In this document: in pieces, positions 8,272-16,817 of the stretch
Layout: each line of letters opens with the position of its first letter
Numbering within the stretch: position 1 is the stretch's first letter
NCBI GenBank assembly: GCA_023512345.1
Contig: JAILZT010000007.1
Span: 186,001 to 250,000 of the forward strand
Reading direction: 5' to 3'
Length of the DNA: 64,000 nucleotides
From: Paenibacillus sp.
Lineage (GTDB): Bacteria; Bacillota; Bacilli; Paenibacillales; Paenibacillaceae
Program-made: the position numbers and the translations under genes
The notes under the pieces: generated by a model
Told to the model about the DNA's origin: nothing
The model's database searches: none
The model's input: only the letters and a program-made list of their open reading frames with translations

Positions 8272-9246
8272 ATGACTGTGAGAGCAGAAAAGTTAAAGCC
8301 AGGTGATGAGATCCGGGTGATTTCACCTTCTCTAAGCTTATCGATCATCACAACTGAAAATATCGCACGGGCCGTAAGGAAACTTGAAAGAATGGGGCTT
8401 AAAGTCTCTTTTTCAAAACATGCTTATGAAATTGATGCTTTTGATTCCTCAGCGAAAGAGTCGAGAATAGAGGATTTGCATGCTGCTTTTTTGGACCCCA
8501 AGATCAAGGGGATACTAACAGCTATCGGTGGATTTAATTGTAATCAGTTACTTAGAGATATTGATTATTCGATCATCAAGGACAATCCGAAGCGTCTATG
8601 TGGCTATTCAGATATAACAGTGTTAAGTAATGCTATTTACGCAAAAACAGGATTAATTACATACTCTGGGCCCCATTTATCAACCTTCACCATGCGTTAT
8701 GGTAATGACTTTACAGTGGAGTACTTTAAGAGATTGATGCTGGAGGACGAAGAGGTATTAGTTAGGCCTTCCGATCAGTGGAGTGATGATAAGTGGTTCT
8801 TAGACCAGGAGAATCGTATATACGAAAAGAATCAAGGCCCATACACCATAAACCCAGGTGAGGCGCAGGGGACTATAATTGGAGGGAATTTGTGTACGTT
8901 AAACTTGCTGCAGGGTACGGAGTACATGCCAAGTCTGGCTAACTCCATACTATTTTTAGAAGATGATTACGAAACCTCTCCTGCTACCTTCGATCGAGAT
9001 TTACAATCATTAATTCATCAATCGGGGTTTGAACAAGTAAACGGAATAGTAATCGGCAGATTTCAAAAAGCATCAAAGATGACCAGAGATTTATTGACGA
9101 AGATCATTAAAACCAAAAAAGAATTAGCACAGATTCCTGTGATAGCCGATGCAGATTTTGGTCATACATCCCCTCTAATCACTTTTCCAATTGGTGGTTG
9201 GGCAGCAATAAAGGCTATGGAGACAGTGACAGAAATAATAATATAG
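8272..9246 (+). CDS. S66 family peptidase (LD-carboxypeptidase/MccF-like)
   Basis: A 324-residue cytoplasmic serine peptidase. GTG 8224 and ATG 8257 are possible starts, but ATG 8272 gives the family's usual opening (LKPGDEIRVISPS) and lies about 13 bases from AAAGGATG. The nucleophile Ser113 is in GYSD, the Glu in LEDDYET and the His in FGHTSP, completing the S66 Ser-Glu-His triad. A longer middle segment rich in Trp resembles MccF, which cleaves toxic acyl-aminoacyl-adenylates such as processed microcin C, rather than LdcA, which trims murein tetrapeptides. First gene of the plus-strand accessory array. Confidence 0.85.
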   Translation: MTVRAEKLKPGDEIRVISPSLSLSIITTENIARAVRKLERMGLKVSFSKHAYEIDAFDSSAKESRIEDLHAAFLDPKIKGILTAIGGFNCNQLLRDIDYSIIKDNPKRLCGYSDITVLSNAIYAKTGLITYSGPHLSTFTMRYGNDFTVEYFKRLMLEDEEVLVRPSDQWSDDKWFLDQENRIYEKNQGPYTINPGEAQGTIIGGNLCTLNLLQGTEYMPSLANSILFLEDDYETSPATFDRDLQSLIHQSGFEQVNGIVIGRFQKASKMTRDLLTKIIKTKKELAQIPVIADADFGHTSPLITFPIGGWAAIKAMETVTEIII

Positions 9247-9269
9247 GAAGGTTAGGCGTAAAAAACATC

Positions 9270-9314
9270 AGGAGATTACGAGGTCTAGTTAGACCTTGAG
9301 ATCTCCTTTTTTTA
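9270..9314 (+). terminator. intrinsic terminator after S66 peptidase
   Basis: Outer arms AGGAGAT/ATCTCCT and inner arms AGGTCTA/TAGACCT form a long, nearly continuous stem, followed by seven T residues. It is the last convincing terminator before 31103. Confidence 0.85.
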
Positions 9315-9315
9315 A

Positions 9316-9344
9316 TTTCCAAAATATAGAACAATTGCTATACT
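9316..9344 (+). promoter_or_regulatory. possible sigma-A promoter
   Basis: TTTCCA (9316-9321) and TATACT (9339-9344) are separated by 17 bp, just after the terminator and 50 bases before the PNPOx-like gene. The -35 match is poor, so this is tentative. It would be the lead promoter of the long co-oriented run. Confidence 0.4.
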
Positions 9345-9393
9345 TGGAGTTAAGGTACTTTACTTCAGTTTTTCAAAATGGAGGCGACGATTA

Positions 9394-9951
9394 ATGGGAA
9401 CTGTTTATGAAAGCATTTTACCCGAACATGAAACTTTTATAAATGAGCAGCATATGTTTTTTGTGGGAACGGCTTCAACGAATGGTCATGTAAATATATC
9501 CCCAAAAGGTCATGATGTGTTTAGAATATTATCACCCAATAAAGTAGCCTACCTTGATCTGACTGGAAGCGGAAATGAAACAAGCGCTCATTTGATTGAA
9601 AATAATAGAATTACGTATATGTTTGTTTCGTTTCAAGGCAGACCCTCAATTTTAAGACTTTACGGTAACGGCAAGGTAATCTTGCCAAGTTCAGATGAAT
9701 GGAACGAAGTGTCTGGGCTTTTTGATCTGTATGCTGGGTATAGGCAGATTATTGTTTCCGAAATTGATATCGTAAAAACTTCCTGCGGTTTTAGTGTTCC
9801 TTTGTATAGCTATGAAGGGGATAGAAACATACTGATGGATTGGGCATCAAAAAAAGGCGAGGATAGCTTAGTGCAATATAGAAAGGAAAAGAATTCAACT
9901 AGTATGGACGGAATACTTACCCCTCTTGGAAAGGAATTTATCAATGAATAA
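9394..9951 (+). CDS. pyridoxamine 5'-phosphate oxidase-like flavin-binding protein
   Basis: A 185-residue soluble protein. The N-terminal two thirds have the split-barrel FMN-binding pattern: MFFVGTAS, HVNISPKGHDVF and VAYLDLTGSGNETSAHL, with RPSILRLYGNGKV after it. Family members bind FMN, F420 or heme and act as small oxidoreductases; the true substrate is rarely known. Start ATG 9394 after GGAGGCG. Its stop overlaps the next start. Confidence 0.85.
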   Translation: MGTVYESILPEHETFINEQHMFFVGTASTNGHVNISPKGHDVFRILSPNKVAYLDLTGSGNETSAHLIENNRITYMFVSFQGRPSILRLYGNGKVILPSSDEWNEVSGLFDLYAGYRQIIVSEIDIVKTSCGFSVPLYSYEGDRNILMDWASKKGEDSLVQYRKEKNSTSMDGILTPLGKEFINE

Positions 9952-10360
9952 CGGGAAAGTGTTTATTTTGATTTTTTGTTCCGTTATATTCTCGTTGATG
10001 TTAAGCCATAATCAGTCACAAACGCTTTACCACAACATTGGAATTAGTAACTACTATGCTACTTTATTTATAGATGTTCTTATTAATTTTTCGTTGGCTC
10101 TACTCGTAGTTAAGGTTGTTTCGAAGTTAAAGTTCTTTGAACATTATCGTACATTTATAATGAATCATTTTAGCCACAAGTCAGGAAAATTCGTCTTGGG
10201 AATAGTTCATTTATTTCTATTCTTTTTGATCCTTCTACTTATCATGTTGTTGGTTGAGCCTGATTATGTTGTGGACTTTTTAGGCTACCATTTGTTGTTT
10301 GCATCCATATTTTCAATAGACAGTTTAATGATCTCAGAAGCAAAACAAGATTATCAATAA
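9944..10360 (+). CDS. small integral membrane protein, unknown
   Basis: A 138-residue protein of about four hydrophobic segments. The best start is ATG 9944, eight bases after GGAAAGGA and overlapping the upstream stop; a TTG at 9926 lies inside the binding site. No recognisable motif. Very AT-rich. Coupled to the PNPOx-like gene by position. Confidence 0.7.
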   Translation: MNNGKVFILIFCSVIFSLMLSHNQSQTLYHNIGISNYYATLFIDVLINFSLALLVVKVVSKLKFFEHYRTFIMNHFSHKSGKFVLGIVHLFLFFLILLLIMLLVEPDYVVDFLGYHLLFASIFSIDSLMISEAKQDYQ

Positions 10361-10380
10361 GAGAAAAAGGACTGGTGTAA

Positions 10381-10593
10381 ATGGACCAATGGGAGTACAA
10401 AACTCTGATGTTTAAGACCGGTGGATTTTTAGGTGGGAAAATTGATGAATATGAATTTCAAGAGGAACTGAATAGTCATGGAGAAGAAGGATGGGAGCTT
10501 ATTTCTTGCTTTGATACCAGTCAGTCACAAGGTGCTTCTAGGGATATCATTGTTGTTTTTAAGAGAAGGAAAATGGTAGGAAAACTGCTCTGA
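10381..10593 (+). CDS. DUF4177 domain protein
   Basis: A 70-residue soluble protein starting WEYKTLMF, with the central pattern ELNSHGEEGWELISCF and a closing IIVVFKR. This WEYK...G.EGWEL...FKR layout is the DUF4177 signature. These very small proteins occur widely in Firmicutes; function unknown. Last intact gene before a 440-base non-coding stretch. Confidence 0.8.
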   Translation: MDQWEYKTLMFKTGGFLGGKIDEYEFQEELNSHGEEGWELISCFDTSQSQGASRDIIVVFKRRKMVGKLL

Positions 10594-10694
10594 AAATTTC
10601 AGATGGTTTTGGTACAGGGATGGCAAGGCTGCAAGAAGCATGTGGCAACAGCAGTAAAAATAAATCTATATTATGGCAGTTCGATTTTAAAACT

Positions 10695-10879
10695 CTATAC
10701 GGACTACAGAGGCCTTATTGTCGTTAGAATGCTCTTTTAGTAAGTTAACGGACACAGATGCATCTATTTATGATTTCTGGGCTATTTATAGCCGAAATCT
10801 TGTAAATAGGGTCTTCTGGGTCCGTATAGATAAGAAATTCAAGTAAATGGACTAAATAGCGTCCCCTGAGTCCGTATAG
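10695..10879. repeat. cluster of four related 25-bp repeats forming a long hairpin
   Basis: The 443-base gap 10594-11036 holds no gene. Inside it are four copies of a unit built around CTATACGGAC...CTATTT: 10695-10719 and 10748-10769 in one orientation, 10804-10829 and 10854-10879 in the other. The centre (about 10772-10798) is itself a palindrome around GGCTAT/ATAGCC, so 10748-10829 can fold into one imperfect hairpin of about 40 bp. It resembles interspersed palindromic intergenic repeats or a small inverted-repeat element. No ORF inside. Confidence 0.75.
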
Positions 10880-11036
10880 CTTACGCATTCTTTTAGCATA
10901 CATTCACGCGTGTTCGTACATCTAGATGGAGGGTGTTAGTAATACTGATTCTGATCTCATGTAAAGACATCTAGAACATGACTTAAATACAATAGAGGGC
11001 GACTACTTGAAATCATAGGAAAAGGAGATCTGCTAT

Positions 11037-11261
11037 TTGAAGATAAATAACTTCTCCAAGGAATATGGGAAGTCTATTGAAGCGTTTAATAGTAAGAATC
11101 TTATAATGACAAGAATATTAAGTGAAACTGATTCTGTTCATATAGGTTGTAAAACATTAGAGGCAGATGGAATAATTGGACTTCATCAAGCTTCGATATC
11201 CCAGTTGTTTTTAGTCGTTAATGGTGAAGGATGGGTGAAAGGCAAAGAAGTGCAATCGTAA
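11037..11261 (+). pseudogene. truncated cupin-domain protein
   Basis: A 74-residue frame from TTG 11037 (AAGGAG ten bases upstream) reads like the first half of a single-domain cupin: GLHQASISQLFLVVNGEGWVKG matches the first cupin motif. It stops where the second motif (G.....P.G..H) should follow, and no continuation is found in any frame up to 11324. The usual length would be about 110 residues, so this is a 3'-truncated gene. Confidence 0.65.
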
Positions 11262-11324
11262 TTCAGAGCTCAGCAATAAATTTAGTGATGAATGGGGAAA
11301 TATAAGTGTTATAAGGAGAATATT

Positions 11325-11930
11325 ATGACAGTATTTTTGAAAGGAATGATTATTGGTCTCTCAATAGCAGCTCCAGTGGGACCCATTGGAATTTTGTGTA
11401 TCCGTCGAACATTAAATCAAGGGAGATTATACGGTTTTATTTCTGGAGCGGGAGCCGCAACGGCAGATGCATTCTATGGGTGTGTTGCAGCGTTTGGCTT
11501 AACCATAATTTCTCACTTTCTAATGGAACAGAGATTATGGATACAATTTGTTGGAGGATTGTTTTTATTATACATGGGGATTCAGTCTATGAGATCAGTT
11601 CCAAATACTAATACTAGTTTCTCTTCCTCAGAAGGATTATTAACTTCTTATCTATCAACATTCATACTGACCCTAACAAATCCAATGACCATACTAGCCT
11701 TTATTGGAGTTTTTGCTGGATTAGGTATTTCAAGTGGTAGTAACACTGAAGCTGTTTTTTTAGTGACAGGTGTATTTATGGGATCGCTGCTTTGGTGGTT
11801 ATTATTAAGCAATGGAATTGGACTGATTAAAGGATTTATTAATAATGATTTGATGGTTTGGATAAATCGTTGTTCCGGAATGGTTCTAATCATTTTTGGA
11901 ATAGTAGCATTAATAAAGATCTATCTTTAG
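11325..11930 (+). CDS. LysE family amino-acid exporter-like protein
   Basis: A 201-residue integral membrane protein with about six hydrophobic segments. ATG 11325 lies six bases after AAGGAG; the frame is open further upstream but without a binding site. The N-terminus GLSIAAPVGPIGILCIRRTL is the classic LysE/RhtB opening, and LTNPMTILAFIGVFAGLG is the second conserved hairpin. The family exports amino acids or their derivatives. Substrate not predictable; stands alone between a broken cupin gene and a small membrane protein. Confidence 0.88.
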   Translation: MTVFLKGMIIGLSIAAPVGPIGILCIRRTLNQGRLYGFISGAGAATADAFYGCVAAFGLTIISHFLMEQRLWIQFVGGLFLLYMGIQSMRSVPNTNTSFSSSEGLLTSYLSTFILTLTNPMTILAFIGVFAGLGISSGSNTEAVFLVTGVFMGSLLWWLLLSNGIGLIKGFINNDLMVWINRCSGMVLIIFGIVALIKIYL

Positions 11931-12012
11931 GGATTACAAGTATAGAAATCAATATAAATTTAGGTCCTTACTGGAATCAGATATATATACTAAAAATGGA
12001 TGGTGTGGATAG

Positions 12013-12240
12013 TTGGTAAATAAAGAAATGGAAGATTGGTCTCAAGAATCAGATTTAGAAATTGAAGGACTAATTCAAAAAGAGAAGTCTAAAAGCAAGA
12101 TAACAATAGTATCTGTGGGTTGCCTAGGGTTAGTTTTTCTTATTCCATTAATTATCGTCCTCAATCTAAAAAATATAGTGATTTATCTGTATCATCTACT
12201 GATAGATTTTCTAAATTTATTATTAGGTTCGATCATTTAA
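12013..12240 (+). CDS. small membrane protein, unknown
   Basis: A 75-residue protein with an acidic N-terminus of about 30 residues and one or two C-terminal hydrophobic segments. TTG 12013 follows GGATGGTGTGG closely; ATG 12028 is the alternative. No family recognised. AT-rich like its neighbours. Confidence 0.55.
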   Translation: MVNKEMEDWSQESDLEIEGLIQKEKSKSKITIVSVGCLGLVFLIPLIIVLNLKNIVIYLYHLLIDFLNLLLGSII

Positions 12241-12289
12241 GAATTGATCGCCTTGAAGTTCAAATAACTATTAAGGTGGTGTAATTTCC

Positions 12290-12892
12290 ATGAAAATTGT
12301 GAGTACATTGGCACATTATGAAATACTCATTGATGAGAATAATGATCCAGTACAAGACCCCCCACAATTACAATCCTATATGAACGGGTGGGATGGTCCG
12401 GTTTTTTATGATTTTTTATCACCAAAAAATAAATCAATACTAGAAGTTGGAGTGGGCACTGGAAGAATAGCCAAAGAAGTATTTAAGAGAGGTTGTCAGT
12501 ACCTTGTGGGTATTGATCTATCACCGAAAACTTTAAATAGGGCTAGATCAAACTTAAAACAGTATACAAACTTGGAGTTAGTAAATAGCGATATTCATAG
12601 TTTTACTCGTCCAAATACATTTGATGCAGCGTATAGTGTCCTGACCTTTTTACATATCGAGGATAAGGAAAAGGCGTTATTTAACATACACAATTCACTT
12701 AAGGAAAATGGGACGTTTGTATTATCCGTTAGTAAAGACGATGAATGGCTCGAATGCAACGATAGGAAGATAAAGCTATATCCCATTGGTTTAGAAGAAT
12801 ATATTCACTTATTTCAGTCGGTAGATTTTCAAATTGAATCTATTCAGGAAACTGAAAGTAAATATGCAACAATAATTAAAGGAAGAAAGTGA
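12290..12892 (+). CDS. class I SAM-dependent methyltransferase
   Basis: A 200-residue soluble enzyme. Motif I is ILEVGVGTGRIAKE, followed by an acidic end of strand 2 (VGIDLSP), an acidic motif II region (LVNSDIHSF) and a FDAAYSVLTFLHIEDKEKA loop. This is a Methyltransf_25-type fold. The methyl acceptor is not predictable. Start ATG 12290 after AAGGTGGTG. Confidence 0.85.
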   Translation: MKIVSTLAHYEILIDENNDPVQDPPQLQSYMNGWDGPVFYDFLSPKNKSILEVGVGTGRIAKEVFKRGCQYLVGIDLSPKTLNRARSNLKQYTNLELVNSDIHSFTRPNTFDAAYSVLTFLHIEDKEKALFNIHNSLKENGTFVLSVSKDDEWLECNDRKIKLYPIGLEEYIHLFQSVDFQIESIQETESKYATIIKGRK

Positions 12893-12933
12893 CTACAGAT
12901 CCCCGCAATATTAATAGACAAATAAGTAGGTGA

Positions 12934-13683
12934 ATGCACTTGGAAGATGTGAACAGTTTAATCCAAAAGTTAGCATCGGACACTCCAGAAGAAGAAAAAG
13001 ATGATGCGATGAAGAAACTGCAGTTTATTAAAGATGAGGATCTCCATTTATTATTGCAGCCTATTTCCAAAGCTTATTGGGATGGGGCAGCAGAAGTGAT
13101 TATTAACTTAGGCTATCCACGTGTGCATATTATTTTACCGGGATTACTTGAATGGATTCAGGATATGAATTGGCCAGGTGCAGCTCAGATTTTAGACTTA
13201 TTAAGAGATATTGGTGATCCGGTAATTCCATATATTAAAGATGTGTTTAATCAACATAGTGATGATGTGGAATGGGTTGAGTGGATATTTGAATTATTAG
13301 TTGATAATTGGAATAAGAATCAGATCCTACAAATTGAGGAAGAGTTAATTCAAATGTCTAAAGGAAGAAAAAATGATATAAAAGCTTTGCGAACTTTATG
13401 GGTTCACGATATATACCAAACTGAAATCATTAATGGGATATTACAGGAAAAGAAGAGTAATATAACCTCTGAGATTATCGAACTTGAAAAATTAAATCCA
13501 GGGATTGACTGCATGGAACTTAAAAGAGGGTTGAAGGAAGTGATCTTTAAGCCTGAATTTATTAAACAATATTTTGAGCAAAATAAGGCGAGATTTTCAT
13601 TTTGTAATACTAAATCGAATTTACAGAATTATTTAATTGAAATTGATGATCTAGCTTTTGAAGTATTAAATACACATATTTGA
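12934..13683 (+). CDS. DUF5071-type protein
   Basis: A 249-residue, alpha-helical soluble protein. Residues about 25-120 contain LQPISKAYWDGAAEVIINLGYP, LLEWIQDMNWPGA and a run of short helices, which match the DUF5071 signature (LLxWLQDMNWPVA). The domain is HEAT-like and appears in many bacteria, sometimes among immunity-type proteins. The C-terminal 120 residues are unrecognised. Start ATG 12934 after TAGGTGA. Confidence 0.7.
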   Translation: MHLEDVNSLIQKLASDTPEEEKDDAMKKLQFIKDEDLHLLLQPISKAYWDGAAEVIINLGYPRVHIILPGLLEWIQDMNWPGAAQILDLLRDIGDPVIPYIKDVFNQHSDDVEWVEWIFELLVDNWNKNQILQIEEELIQMSKGRKNDIKALRTLWVHDIYQTEIINGILQEKKSNITSEIIELEKLNPGIDCMELKRGLKEVIFKPEFIKQYFEQNKARFSFCNTKSNLQNYLIEIDDLAFEVLNTHI

Positions 13684-13699
13684 ATGGAGGCTCTGATAA

Positions 13700-14221
13700 T
13701 TGTTAGCATTTAAATTTATGCAAATGACAGAAGAAAATGCTGCTACCCTTGCAAAATGGAAGTATGAAGAACCCTACTCAATCTACAATATGGATGAGTC
13801 TAATGAAAGCATTTTAGAATTAATGAATGGTGAATACTTCTGCGTTCAAACTCCTGACAATGTTATAATTGGTTATATTTGTATAGGAGATGCTGCCCGT
13901 GTACCTGGTGGATACGAGAATGGCATTTATAGTAGTGATAAGAATATAGATATTGGTTTGGGATTGAAACCGGAATTAACAAACAAGGGTTTTGGTTATA
14001 ATTTTTTAACAAGTAGTATTCAATTTCTTAAAGACCAATATGATATTCATGATTTCCAACTTGTAGTAGCAGCATTTAACGAGCGTGCGATTAAAGTATA
14101 TGAACGTGTTGGTTTTGTGAAAGGGGTTCATTTCAAGAGTAGGGTTGATGATTCTGAAATAGATTTTGTGGTCATGAATTACTCAAGCTGTTCAGATAAA
14201 TCGGATAGTAGCAAAGGATGA
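13700..14221 (+). CDS. GNAT family N-acetyltransferase
   Basis: A 173-residue acyltransferase with TTG start 13700, nine bases after GGAGG. The opening FKFMQMTEENAATLAKWKYEEPYSIYNM and the acetyl-CoA binding region GLGLKPELTNKGFGYNFL, with AFNERAIKVYERVGF near the end, follow the RimJ/RimL-like GNAT layout. Acceptor unknown. Its stop overlaps the next start as ATGA. Confidence 0.85.
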   Translation: MLAFKFMQMTEENAATLAKWKYEEPYSIYNMDESNESILELMNGEYFCVQTPDNVIIGYICIGDAARVPGGYENGIYSSDKNIDIGLGLKPELTNKGFGYNFLTSSIQFLKDQYDIHDFQLVVAAFNERAIKVYERVGFVKGVHFKSRVDDSEIDFVVMNYSSCSDKSDSSKG

Positions 14222-14640
14222 TTTATATTATATACATTATCGAAGTAAGTCATGGACAAAAAAAGTGGATCTCAGGAATTTTTGAAGAGCAACAAGCAGC
14301 TTTAAAGTATTATGACGCTATACCGGGAGATCTTAAGGAATATCAAAGTGTTACATTAACAACATCACTAAGCTACCCTTTTTACATAGTTGAAGAAGGA
14401 CCCCATTTTACATACTTAGACTACTATAAGGATCTGGAAGAATTACTAAATCATATAAACATAATAGAGGATCAGGACCATGTTTATTTTAATTTGTATT
14501 ACATTGCCAAAGATTACATACCTAAAAAACCAGGCACCGACTATATGGGAATACTGAATCATCTTCATATCGATAATCATTTTTTAGAACATTATAAAGT
14601 TCAGGGAAGAGATCTATTCACAAGAAATAGAATGGCGTAG
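14218..14640 (+). CDS. hypothetical protein
   Basis: A 140-residue soluble, aromatic-rich and acidic protein. ATG 14218 overlaps the stop of the acetyltransferase (ATGA), so it is translationally coupled. It opens with a strand (MIYIIYIIEVSHGQKKW) and has many Tyr and His residues. I do not recognise the family. Confidence 0.65.
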   Translation: MIYIIYIIEVSHGQKKWISGIFEEQQAALKYYDAIPGDLKEYQSVTLTTSLSYPFYIVEEGPHFTYLDYYKDLEELLNHINIIEDQDHVYFNLYYIAKDYIPKKPGTDYMGILNHLHIDNHFLEHYKVQGRDLFTRNRMA

Positions 14641-14671
14641 GAGTATGGTAATGAGAAGAGGGAGGTTTAAA

Positions 14672-15112
14672 GTGAATTCAATTCAGAACAAAAATATATT
14701 TGTTACATACCCCCACGGAAAGAAGTATCCATATACATTCTCTATTTTTTTACTGGCTAATGGTTTATATATTGTGATTAGCAACTTGTATAACCTCAAC
14801 CTTTTATATTATTTATTGTTCGTTATCGCATTCCTACCATTTATTTTTATTTCGTTAAAGAGTGAAAAAGTAAAGTACAGGTTAGAGTTTGGTGATGATT
14901 TTTTATTCATTGGTGAAACTAGTATTTCGTCTAAATTTTTAAAAAAAATTGTTATTTATAAACCCATCTCTTTGTATTTACATATTACAAGTAATGAGAA
15001 AAGAAAAAAGACCATTACTATTCAAATGAATAAGAACGATGCAGAGTATGCGTTTACTCAGATAAAAGAGTGGACAGACAAGCATAACATTCCATTAGAA
15101 ATTAAATATTAG
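14672..15112 (+). CDS. membrane protein with C-terminal soluble domain, unknown
   Basis: A 146-residue protein. The frame is open from ATG 14645, but GTG 14672 sits about seven bases after GGGAGG and is the likely start. Two hydrophobic segments (about residues 24-40 and 44-60) precede a beta-rich cytoplasmic part of the kind seen in YcxB- or PH-like membrane-anchored domains. Function unknown. Confidence 0.6.
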   Translation: MNSIQNKNIFVTYPHGKKYPYTFSIFLLANGLYIVISNLYNLNLLYYLLFVIAFLPFIFISLKSEKVKYRLEFGDDFLFIGETSISSKFLKKIVIYKPISLYLHITSNEKRKKTITIQMNKNDAEYAFTQIKEWTDKHNIPLEIKY

Positions 15113-15139
15113 CTCACAAACATCTAGCAGCGGAGGTTA

Positions 15140-15712
15140 ATGATGAAAACTATGATTTACATGGTAAGGCATGGTGACTCACCTAAAACTGAAGGAAACG
15201 AGAGATCGCGCGGCCTAACTGATAAGGGTAAGACAGATGCCAATATCATAACTGAACTATTGAAAAATGAAGAAATTGACATGTTCGTTTCAAGTCCATA
15301 TACGAGAGCTATTTTAACCATTGAGGAATTAGTTCAGTCTTTAGGCAAAGAGGTATTAGTGGTTGAGGATTTAAAAGAAATGATGTTTTCAAGTGAAGAT
15401 AAGATTATCTCTAACGCCGTACTTTATCCATCTCTAGAGAATATGTTTTCTGATCCGGATTTTTCGTTGCCAGGAGGGGAATCAAGTAGAATTTGTCAGA
15501 AGCGTTCTGTAAAAATTTTGAAAGAAATTCTTAAGAAATATAGAGGACAGAAAGTTGTAATAGGAACTCATGGTATTGTTATGACATTAATGATGGGATA
15601 CTTTGATAGTCAATATAACTTGGATTTTTTATTACATACTTCGAAACCTGATATATACAGAATGGAATTCAATGAAGAAGAATTAATAGAAGTAGAAAGA
15701 ATGTGGAATTGA
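15140..15712 (+). CDS. histidine phosphatase family protein
   Basis: A 190-residue soluble enzyme of the phosphoglycerate-mutase-like superfamily. The catalytic RHG is in MVRHGDSP, the SSPYTRAILT segment gives the second arginine, and the late GTHGIVMTLMMGYFD gives the second catalytic His. ATG 15140 and ATG 15143 both follow GGAGG, and the second has better spacing. A second member lies at 32155. Substrate unknown. Confidence 0.85.
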   Translation: MMKTMIYMVRHGDSPKTEGNERSRGLTDKGKTDANIITELLKNEEIDMFVSSPYTRAILTIEELVQSLGKEVLVVEDLKEMMFSSEDKIISNAVLYPSLENMFSDPDFSLPGGESSRICQKRSVKILKEILKKYRGQKVVIGTHGIVMTLMMGYFDSQYNLDFLLHTSKPDIYRMEFNEEELIEVERMWN

Positions 15713-15725
15713 AGGAGAGATTGAA

Positions 15726-16196
15726 TTGTTTCATTATATGAGTTTAATCATCCCCATTGCTGTATTGTTGCCTAATCTATTTTTCTTCGGAACACCACCT
15801 AGAAATTCGCCTACTACTATGGACACAAAAGAAAATATGTTTTTCAAAATTGCAGAAGGGATTGGGAGGTTAGGGGTGTTCGTACTACCCATTTTTTCAA
15901 CAATACATAAGGACAAACCCTATGAAGTTTTAGCCATCATTGGAATGTTCGTTTTTCTATTGCTCTATTATGTTGGATGGATACGATATTTTAGGAAAGA
16001 GAGAGATTATAAGTTGCTGTTCTCACCCATGATCGGCATTTCCGTTCCCTTGGCCATTAGTCCAGTCCTTTATTTTATTAGTGCTTCGATTGTATTACAT
16101 TCCTATTTATTCTTGCTTAGTAGTTTAATTTTAGCCATTGGACATATCCCAAGCAGCTTGATTATCTATCGTCGAATTAATAATGACAAATTATAA
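15726..16196 (+). CDS. small integral membrane protein, unknown
   Basis: A 156-residue protein with about four or five hydrophobic segments. TTG 15726 lies eight bases after AAGGAG. No motif recognised. Thirteen bases after the phosphatase gene. Confidence 0.65.
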   Translation: MFHYMSLIIPIAVLLPNLFFFGTPPRNSPTTMDTKENMFFKIAEGIGRLGVFVLPIFSTIHKDKPYEVLAIIGMFVFLLLYYVGWIRYFRKERDYKLLFSPMIGISVPLAISPVLYFISASIVLHSYLFLLSSLILAIGHIPSSLIIYRRINNDKL

Positions 16197-16211
16197 GGAT
16201 TGTTATGGGCT

Positions 16212-16237
16212 AGTCGTTAGAACATTACTAATCGACT
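16212..16237. other. 9-bp stem-loop with one bulged base
   Basis: AGTCGTTAG (16212-16220) pairs with CTAATCGACT (16228-16237), leaving one unpaired T and a seven-base loop. No T-run follows, so it is not a normal terminator. It lies in the 108-base gap between two small membrane-protein genes. Confidence 0.5.
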
Positions 16238-16304
16238 GGGTAAGATACCAGCAGCTTATTTCATAAGTATGGTAGTAAAGCTCTTATAAAAGGAGGAGCA
16301 ATTT

Positions 16305-16805
16305 ATGATAAAGAGTAAGAAAAAATTATTTCTACTTATCATTGTAGTTTTATTGCTCATTCCTGTTATATACAGTTACTATTCTTACACGGGTATAAAA
16401 GTGAATAATAAATATGCTGATGAGTTTTATCATGACCTAATAAATGTTGTAAATCAAAAAAATGAATTTGATATGAAAGAGGTAACAAAGTTTGAATGGG
16501 ATACAATGATTGTATTTGGTCCTTATACTTCGAGAGATGGAATGGAAAGTGTTATAGGACGGGAATGGACTACTTATACTTATTTTGGATATTTATTATT
16601 TAAGATACCGTTACTGGGGGATAATCCTGTAGATGATGAATCTCTAAATAAAATAGTGTTTATGAAAGATGATCAGGTTATAGTCGATGTAACTTTTTAT
16701 AGAAATGAAGTGGATCTAACGGAGATAGATAAAATAACCTACTATGATGAAGCTCATTTTACTATTAAAAAAGATACGGTATTACAAAAAGTAATTAATG
16801 ATTGA
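16305..16805 (+). CDS. membrane-anchored hypothetical protein
   Basis: A 166-residue protein with a very strong binding site (AAAGGAGGAG) before ATG 16305. A single N-terminal hydrophobic segment after MIKSKKK anchors an extracytoplasmic domain that includes FEWDTMIVFGPYTSRDGM and IVFMKDDQVIVDV. I recall this F-WD-----PYT pattern from small Firmicute exported proteins of unknown function. Confidence 0.7.
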   Translation: MIKSKKKLFLLIIVVLLLIPVIYSYYSYTGIKVNNKYADEFYHDLINVVNQKNEFDMKEVTKFEWDTMIVFGPYTSRDGMESVIGREWTTYTYFGYLLFKIPLLGDNPVDDESLNKIVFMKDDQVIVDVTFYRNEVDLTEIDKITYYDEAHFTIKKDTVLQKVIND

Positions 16806-16817
16806 TAGGAGGGCCTT

